This document shows positions 60,954 to 64,000 of a stretch of 64,000 nt of DNA, in pieces (position 1 is the stretch's first letter; each line of letters begins with the position of its first letter). Source of the DNA: Curtobacterium sp. MCBA15_012 (GTDB lineage: Bacteria; Actinomycetota; Actinomycetes; Actinomycetales; Microbacteriaceae). Where the stretch lies: contig NZ_CP126267.1 in the NCBI RefSeq assembly GCF_001864935.2, positions 620,001 to 684,000 on the forward strand, written 5' to 3'. The position numbers were made by a program, and so were the translations under genes. Under the pieces are notes generated by a model that was given only the letters and a program-made list of their open reading frames with translations, was not told the DNA's origin and ran no database searches.

Positions 60954-61823
60954 GTGCTCGTCGACCCAGGACCCCCGAGCAGCGCACCCCGCCCCACCGG
61001 CGGACCGGACGCCCCGACGACGCCGTCGGACGAGCCCGCGCCGCCCGCCCGTCGCCGCGGCCGCCCGAACGTGCTGTCCCGCGAGCAGGTCGTCGACGCC
61101 GCGACCGAGATCGCGAACGAGGAGGGCCTCGACCGCCTGTCCTTCCGTGCCCTCGGCGCCAAGCTCGGCGTCGCCCCGATGACCGTGCACCGGACCATCG
61201 GCGGCCTCGACGACCTGCACGCCGAGCTCGTCCGCCGCACGGTCGACGAGTTCACCGCGACCTTCGTCTGGCCCGAGGACTGGCGCGCGGTGGTGCGCAC
61301 CTTCGCCACGACCTTCCGCGACCTCATGCGGACCCACCCGCTCGTGCTCGAGTCGCACAGCCAGCGCGCCCCGCTCGCCTCGACCGAGTCCGACGCCGTC
61401 GTCGCGAAGGTCGTCGGCGCGCTGCAGCAGGCCGGGCTCCCCGAGCGCGAGGCGATGTACGCGTTCTTCGTCGTGTACGACTTCGTCGTCGGGCACGCCG
61501 GCGTGCAGGTCGGCCGGGGCGACGCCGACGCCGGACGCCCGGAACGGCACCGACTCGTCGGGGAGATCCTCGGCGAGCACTCGTACGACGAGCGGTTCGC
61601 CCTCGGGCTCGACGTGCTGCTGGCCGGCATCGAGGCACGGGTGCGGACGCACGGCACGGGCGCGACCGGCACGGCGGGCGACGGCTCGGGCGCGACCGGC
61701 ACGGGCACCACGGGCACCACCGGCACGGCGGGCGACGGGTCGGGCACCACCGGCACGCCGGGCGACGGGTCGGACGCCGGCCACACCGGCCCCGCGACGG
61801 ACGGACCGGGAGCCCGCGCATGA
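60954..61823 (+). CDS. TetR family transcriptional regulator with repetitive tail
   Basis: 289 residues with a GTG start (AGGAGGACC upstream). A 35-residue Pro-rich N-terminus precedes the TetR helix-turn-helix: LSREQVVDAATEIANEEGLDRLSFRALGAKLGVAPMTVHRTIGG. The ligand domain (about residues 80-220) is helical. The last 60 residues are a disordered Gly/Thr/Ala/Asp repeat tail (GTGATGTAGDGSG and variants) encoded by GC-rich DNA repeats, not seen in ordinary TetR proteins. Its stop overlaps the DUF3592 start (ATGA), so the two are coupled; the neighbour is a likely target. Ligand unknown. Confidence 0.87.
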   Translation: MLVDPGPPSSAPRPTGGPDAPTTPSDEPAPPARRRGRPNVLSREQVVDAATEIANEEGLDRLSFRALGAKLGVAPMTVHRTIGGLDDLHAELVRRTVDEFTATFVWPEDWRAVVRTFATTFRDLMRTHPLVLESHSQRAPLASTESDAVVAKVVGALQQAGLPEREAMYAFFVVYDFVVGHAGVQVGRGDADAGRPERHRLVGEILGEHSYDERFALGLDVLLAGIEARVRTHGTGATGTAGDGSGATGTGTTGTTGTAGDGSGTTGTPGDGSDAGHTGPATDGPGARA

Positions 61824-62683
61824 GCACCGTCGACCCCCAGCAGGTTCGCCGCGAGCGCGAGGCCGCCTGGCGCGGGACGACCGGCGCCCTCGTGATGACC
61901 GTCGTCGGCGCCGTGCTCGTCGTCGCCGCCGGCGCGGTGGCGGGCCTCGCGGTGTCCCGCTTCGTCCTGGTCTTCCGGATGATGCAGGTGAACAGCGTCT
62001 TCTCGGACAGCCCCGACCCGGAGTCGGTCTGGTGGGCCGCACCCGGGGCCGTCGTCGGCACCCTCGTCGCCGTGGCCGTGTACTCCCGCTGGAACCACCG
62101 GTGGTCCGGCCGGACGAGCGACTTCGCGGGCGTCGGACCGCTGCAGCCGTGGTTCCTCGGCGCGACGGCGATGCTCTGGTGGGAGACGTCGCGGTGGCCC
62201 GCGCCCGACCGCGTCGGGGTCGCCGTCGACCCCACGTTCGGGCACGACGAGGTCTGGGGCCTCGGCGAGTGGATCTGGTACGCGACGGTCTGGTGGGTGC
62301 CCGCCCTCGCGACGCTGGTCACGGTGCTGCTCCTCGTGGCCGGCGGCGTGACACGGCTCGGACGCGGCAACCGACGGGCACGCCTCACCGACGTGCTCGC
62401 GAACGGTCGCCGGGTCGTCGGCGAGGTCACCGCGGTCAGCGGCGGGACCAGCCCCGACGCGTCGCGCACCCTGCTGCGGTGGACGTTCTCGTTCGTCGAC
62501 CTGCAGGGCGTGCGGCGCTGGGTGGAACGGACCGAGGGCTTCGCGCACGGCGAGGGACCCGTCGTCGGCATGCCCGTCACGGTGCTGTACGACCCGGCGC
62601 GGCCGGGCGACCGGAAGCGCATCTTCACGGCGACGACGCGGGACCCCGGCCCCGAGGACTTCCTCCGCCCCGGCACCTCCTGA
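61820..62683 (+). CDS. DUF3592-like membrane protein
   Basis: 287 residues. Helices at about 22-45, 70-90, 110-130 and 155-185; the last third is a cytoplasmic or external beta domain with NGRRVVGEVTAVSGG, TFSFVDLQGVRRWVE and VVGMPVTVLYDPARPGDRKRI, the pattern of DUF3592. Function unknown. Translationally coupled to the TetR gene through ATGA. The extra N-terminal helices with several Trp residues (WWAAP, MLWWETSRWPAP) are unusual for the family. Confidence 0.78.
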   Translation: MSTVDPQQVRREREAAWRGTTGALVMTVVGAVLVVAAGAVAGLAVSRFVLVFRMMQVNSVFSDSPDPESVWWAAPGAVVGTLVAVAVYSRWNHRWSGRTSDFAGVGPLQPWFLGATAMLWWETSRWPAPDRVGVAVDPTFGHDEVWGLGEWIWYATVWWVPALATLVTVLLLVAGGVTRLGRGNRRARLTDVLANGRRVVGEVTAVSGGTSPDASRTLLRWTFSFVDLQGVRRWVERTEGFAHGEGPVVGMPVTVLYDPARPGDRKRIFTATTRDPGPEDFLRPGTS

Positions 62684-62796
62684 GCCGCGGGCGGTCCTGG
62701 CGGACGCCCGACTGGCTGGGTCAGCTGAACCGGCAGGACCGGCAGGACGGTCAGGACGGCCCTCCGCCCGCGGGACCGGCGGGTCCGCCGGGTCGC

Positions 62797-62857
62797 CGGA
62801 CGGGAGGCGCGACCCACGCGCCCTACGCTGGTCACGTGACCGAGCGCCTCCCGTCCG
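62797..62857 (+). repeat. Palindromic element arms flanking a start codon (copy h)
   Basis: CGGACGGGAGGCGC (62797-62810) and GCGCCTCCCGTCCG (62844-62857) are the arms of the intergenic element, paired over 14 bp, but the 33-nt loop holds the -10 and GTG start of the SpoU-type gene. The right arm encodes residues RLPS of that protein. Confidence 0.8.
62824..62829 (+). promoter_or_regulatory. -10 hexamer for leaderless SpoU-type gene
   Basis: TACGCT, 6 nt before the GTG at 62836, inside the loop of the copy h palindrome. Confidence 0.55.
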
Positions 62858-63570
62858 ACCCCGTGGTCCCGTCGACGGCACCGGCCCACGTGAGCCGACC
62901 CGACGCCGACCCGGCGGTCGCCGGCGCGGCCGCACCGCCGGTCCTCCCGCCGTCACACGAGGCGACCACGAACGGCGTCGGACCGCACCCCGAGCCGTGG
63001 CCCGACGACCCGCGGCTCGACCCGGAGCTCCTCGCGGCCGGGGACACCCGCAACGTCGTCGACCGCTACCGGTACTGGTCGATGGAGGCCATCGTCGCGG
63101 ACCTCGACACCCGCCGGCACGCGTTCGACGTGGCGATCGAGAACTGGCAGCACGACCTGAACATCGGGTCGATCGTGCGGAGCGCCAACGCGTTCCTCGC
63201 CGGGACCGTGCACATCATCGGACGGCGGCGGTGGAACAAGCGCGGCGCGATGGTCACCGACCGGTACCAGCACGTCCGGTACCACCCCGACGTCACGGCG
63301 TTCACCGCGGCGATGCGCGCCGAGGGCCGACCGATCGTGGCGATCGACAACACCCCGGGTGCCGAGCGCATCGAGACCGCCGCGATCCCGGAGCGGTGCG
63401 TGTTCCTGTTCGGCCAGGAGGGGCCCGGCCTGACCGACGAGGCCGTCGCCGGCGCGGACGCACACCTGGAGATCACGCAGTTCGGGTCGACGCGGAGCGT
63501 GAACGCCTCGGCGGCGGCGGCGATCGTCATGCACAGCTGGGTCGTCCAGCACGCGACGCTGCCGGGCTGA
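62836..63570 (+). CDS. SpoU/TrmH family RNA 2'-O-methyltransferase
   Basis: 244 residues with a GTG start. A disordered N-terminus of about 65 residues, rich in Pro and Ala, precedes the SPOUT domain. The three SpoU motifs are clear: motif 1 HDLNIGSIVRSANAFLAG with the catalytic Arg, motif 2 VFLFGQEGPGLTDEAV and motif 3 TQFGSTRSVNASAAAAIVMHSW, forming the trefoil knot that binds SAM. It methylates ribose in tRNA or rRNA; the target is unknown. The gene is probably leaderless, and its first codons lie in the palindrome described at 62797-62857. Confidence 0.9.
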   Translation: MTERLPSDPVVPSTAPAHVSRPDADPAVAGAAAPPVLPPSHEATTNGVGPHPEPWPDDPRLDPELLAAGDTRNVVDRYRYWSMEAIVADLDTRRHAFDVAIENWQHDLNIGSIVRSANAFLAGTVHIIGRRRWNKRGAMVTDRYQHVRYHPDVTAFTAAMRAEGRPIVAIDNTPGAERIETAAIPERCVFLFGQEGPGLTDEAVAGADAHLEITQFGSTRSVNASAAAAIVMHSWVVQHATLPG

Positions 63571-63699
63571 CGGGCGGGATCGCCGGTCCGGGTGGGCGGG
63601 CTGCGGTCGTGCGGCGCGGGCGGGTTCCGTGCCGGTGCCGGTGGTGCTGCGCTGCCCGGCTTCCGGCTTCCGGCTCCCGGCTGACCGGCGCCGATCGGG

Positions 63700-64000
63700 T
63701 CAGCGGGCGGCGGTGGTGCGGCGCGCGACGAGTCGGGGTTCGACGAGGGTCTCGTGCGCCTCGGTGGTCGGGTCGGCGATGCGCGCGAGCAGCCGCTCAC
63801 CGGCGCCCCGACCGATCTCGACGCTGCGATCGTCGATGCTCGTCAGCCCGACGTAGGCCGTCGCCGCGAGCGGGGTGTCGTCGTAGCCCATGACCGACAC
63901 GTCCTCGGGCACGCGGAGACCCCGCGCGGCCAGGGCGGACATCGCGCCGAGGGCCATCACGTCGTTCGCGGCGAACACCGCGGTGACGTCGGGGTGGGTG
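63700..64000 (-). CDS. LacI family transcriptional regulator (C-terminal part)
   Basis: About 99 residues inside the window; the gene runs off the right edge, so the DNA-binding domain is not seen. The visible part is the end of the periplasmic-binding-like effector domain: THPDVTAVFAANDVMALGAM, LRVPEDVSVMGYDDTPLAA, LTSIDDRSVEIGRGAGERLLARI and a terminal LVEPRLVARRTT, all standard for LacI/GalR repressors. The sugar effector and target operon are outside the window. The 129 bp between it and the SpoU gene hold repeated CCGGCTTCCGGCT-type sequence but no clear terminator. Confidence 0.88.
   Translation of the reverse strand, partial: THPDVTAVFAANDVMALGAMSALAARGLRVPEDVSVMGYDDTPLAATAYVGLTSIDDRSVEIGRGAGERLLARIADPTTEAHETLVEPRLVARRTTAAR

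Overview
The window is very GC-rich chromosomal DNA with the gene content of an actinobacterium of the family Microbacteriaceae, quite possibly Curtobacterium. This is judged from the dnaK-grpE-dnaJ-hspR operon with HspR (HAIR) sites, the many GTG and leaderless starts, the actinobacterial septum-formation protein and LAFTG cell-wall signal, and the overall gene order; no marker gene allows a firm genus call. I see no rRNA, tRNA, insertion sequence, prophage or CRISPR array.

Layout. 1-5.1 kb (minus strand): end of an exopolysaccharide or surface cluster with a CapE/FlaA1-type sugar-nucleotide enzyme (partial), a Wzz plus tyrosine-kinase fusion, a DUF3060 lipoprotein and a large secreted Ig-like protein. 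5.2-9.4 kb: heat-shock operon dnaK-grpE-dnaJ-hspR behind two tandem HAIR sites; clpB at 25.3 kb has a third HAIR. 9.5-18 kb: a second secreted Ig-like protein, a GntR regulator, an RlmG/RsmC-type methyltransferase, an aldo/keto reductase and a long LAFTG-anchored surface protein. 18.2-25.1 kb: a conserved unknown, GH2 beta-mannosidase, TatA, an MFS exporter and a DUF418-like membrane protein. 27.6-33.8 kb: one seven-gene unit of response regulator, sensor kinase, two Cys-containing lipoproteins, a peptidoglycan-binding efflux adaptor, ABC ATPase and MacB-type permease. 34.6-38.6 kb: fructose operon (DeoR repressor, 1-phosphofructokinase, PTS EIIABC). 38.8-48.6 kb: DedA, a Tudor-like small protein, a membrane Ser/Thr kinase, TrpF, two HAD phosphatases' worth of housekeeping (one here, one at 60 kb), nitroreductase, AEC permease, exonuclease III, M23 peptidase and a polytopic membrane protein. 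48.7-53.4 kb: pyrE, a septum-formation protein, an aldo/keto reductase and a HEAT-repeat protein. 53.7-56 kb: a manganese module (yybP-ykoY-like riboswitch, CaCA antiporter, MntR-type regulator). 56-64 kb: CPBP protease, secreted PAP2 phosphatase, L,D-transpeptidase, HAD-IIA phosphatase, TetR plus DUF3592, a SpoU RNA methyltransferase and the 3' part of a LacI regulator.

Two window-wide patterns stand out. First, a family of long palindromes with the core GGAGGC(C/G)CGGTGCC lies just after plus-strand genes at eight or more places; two copies are identical over 48 bp and others keep pairing through paired base changes. Second, at least fourteen genes lack a Shine-Dalgarno sequence and instead carry a -10-like hexamer 6-8 nt before the start codon, as expected for leaderless mRNAs. 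In-frame minisatellites also recur in loops and tails of many membrane or regulatory proteins.
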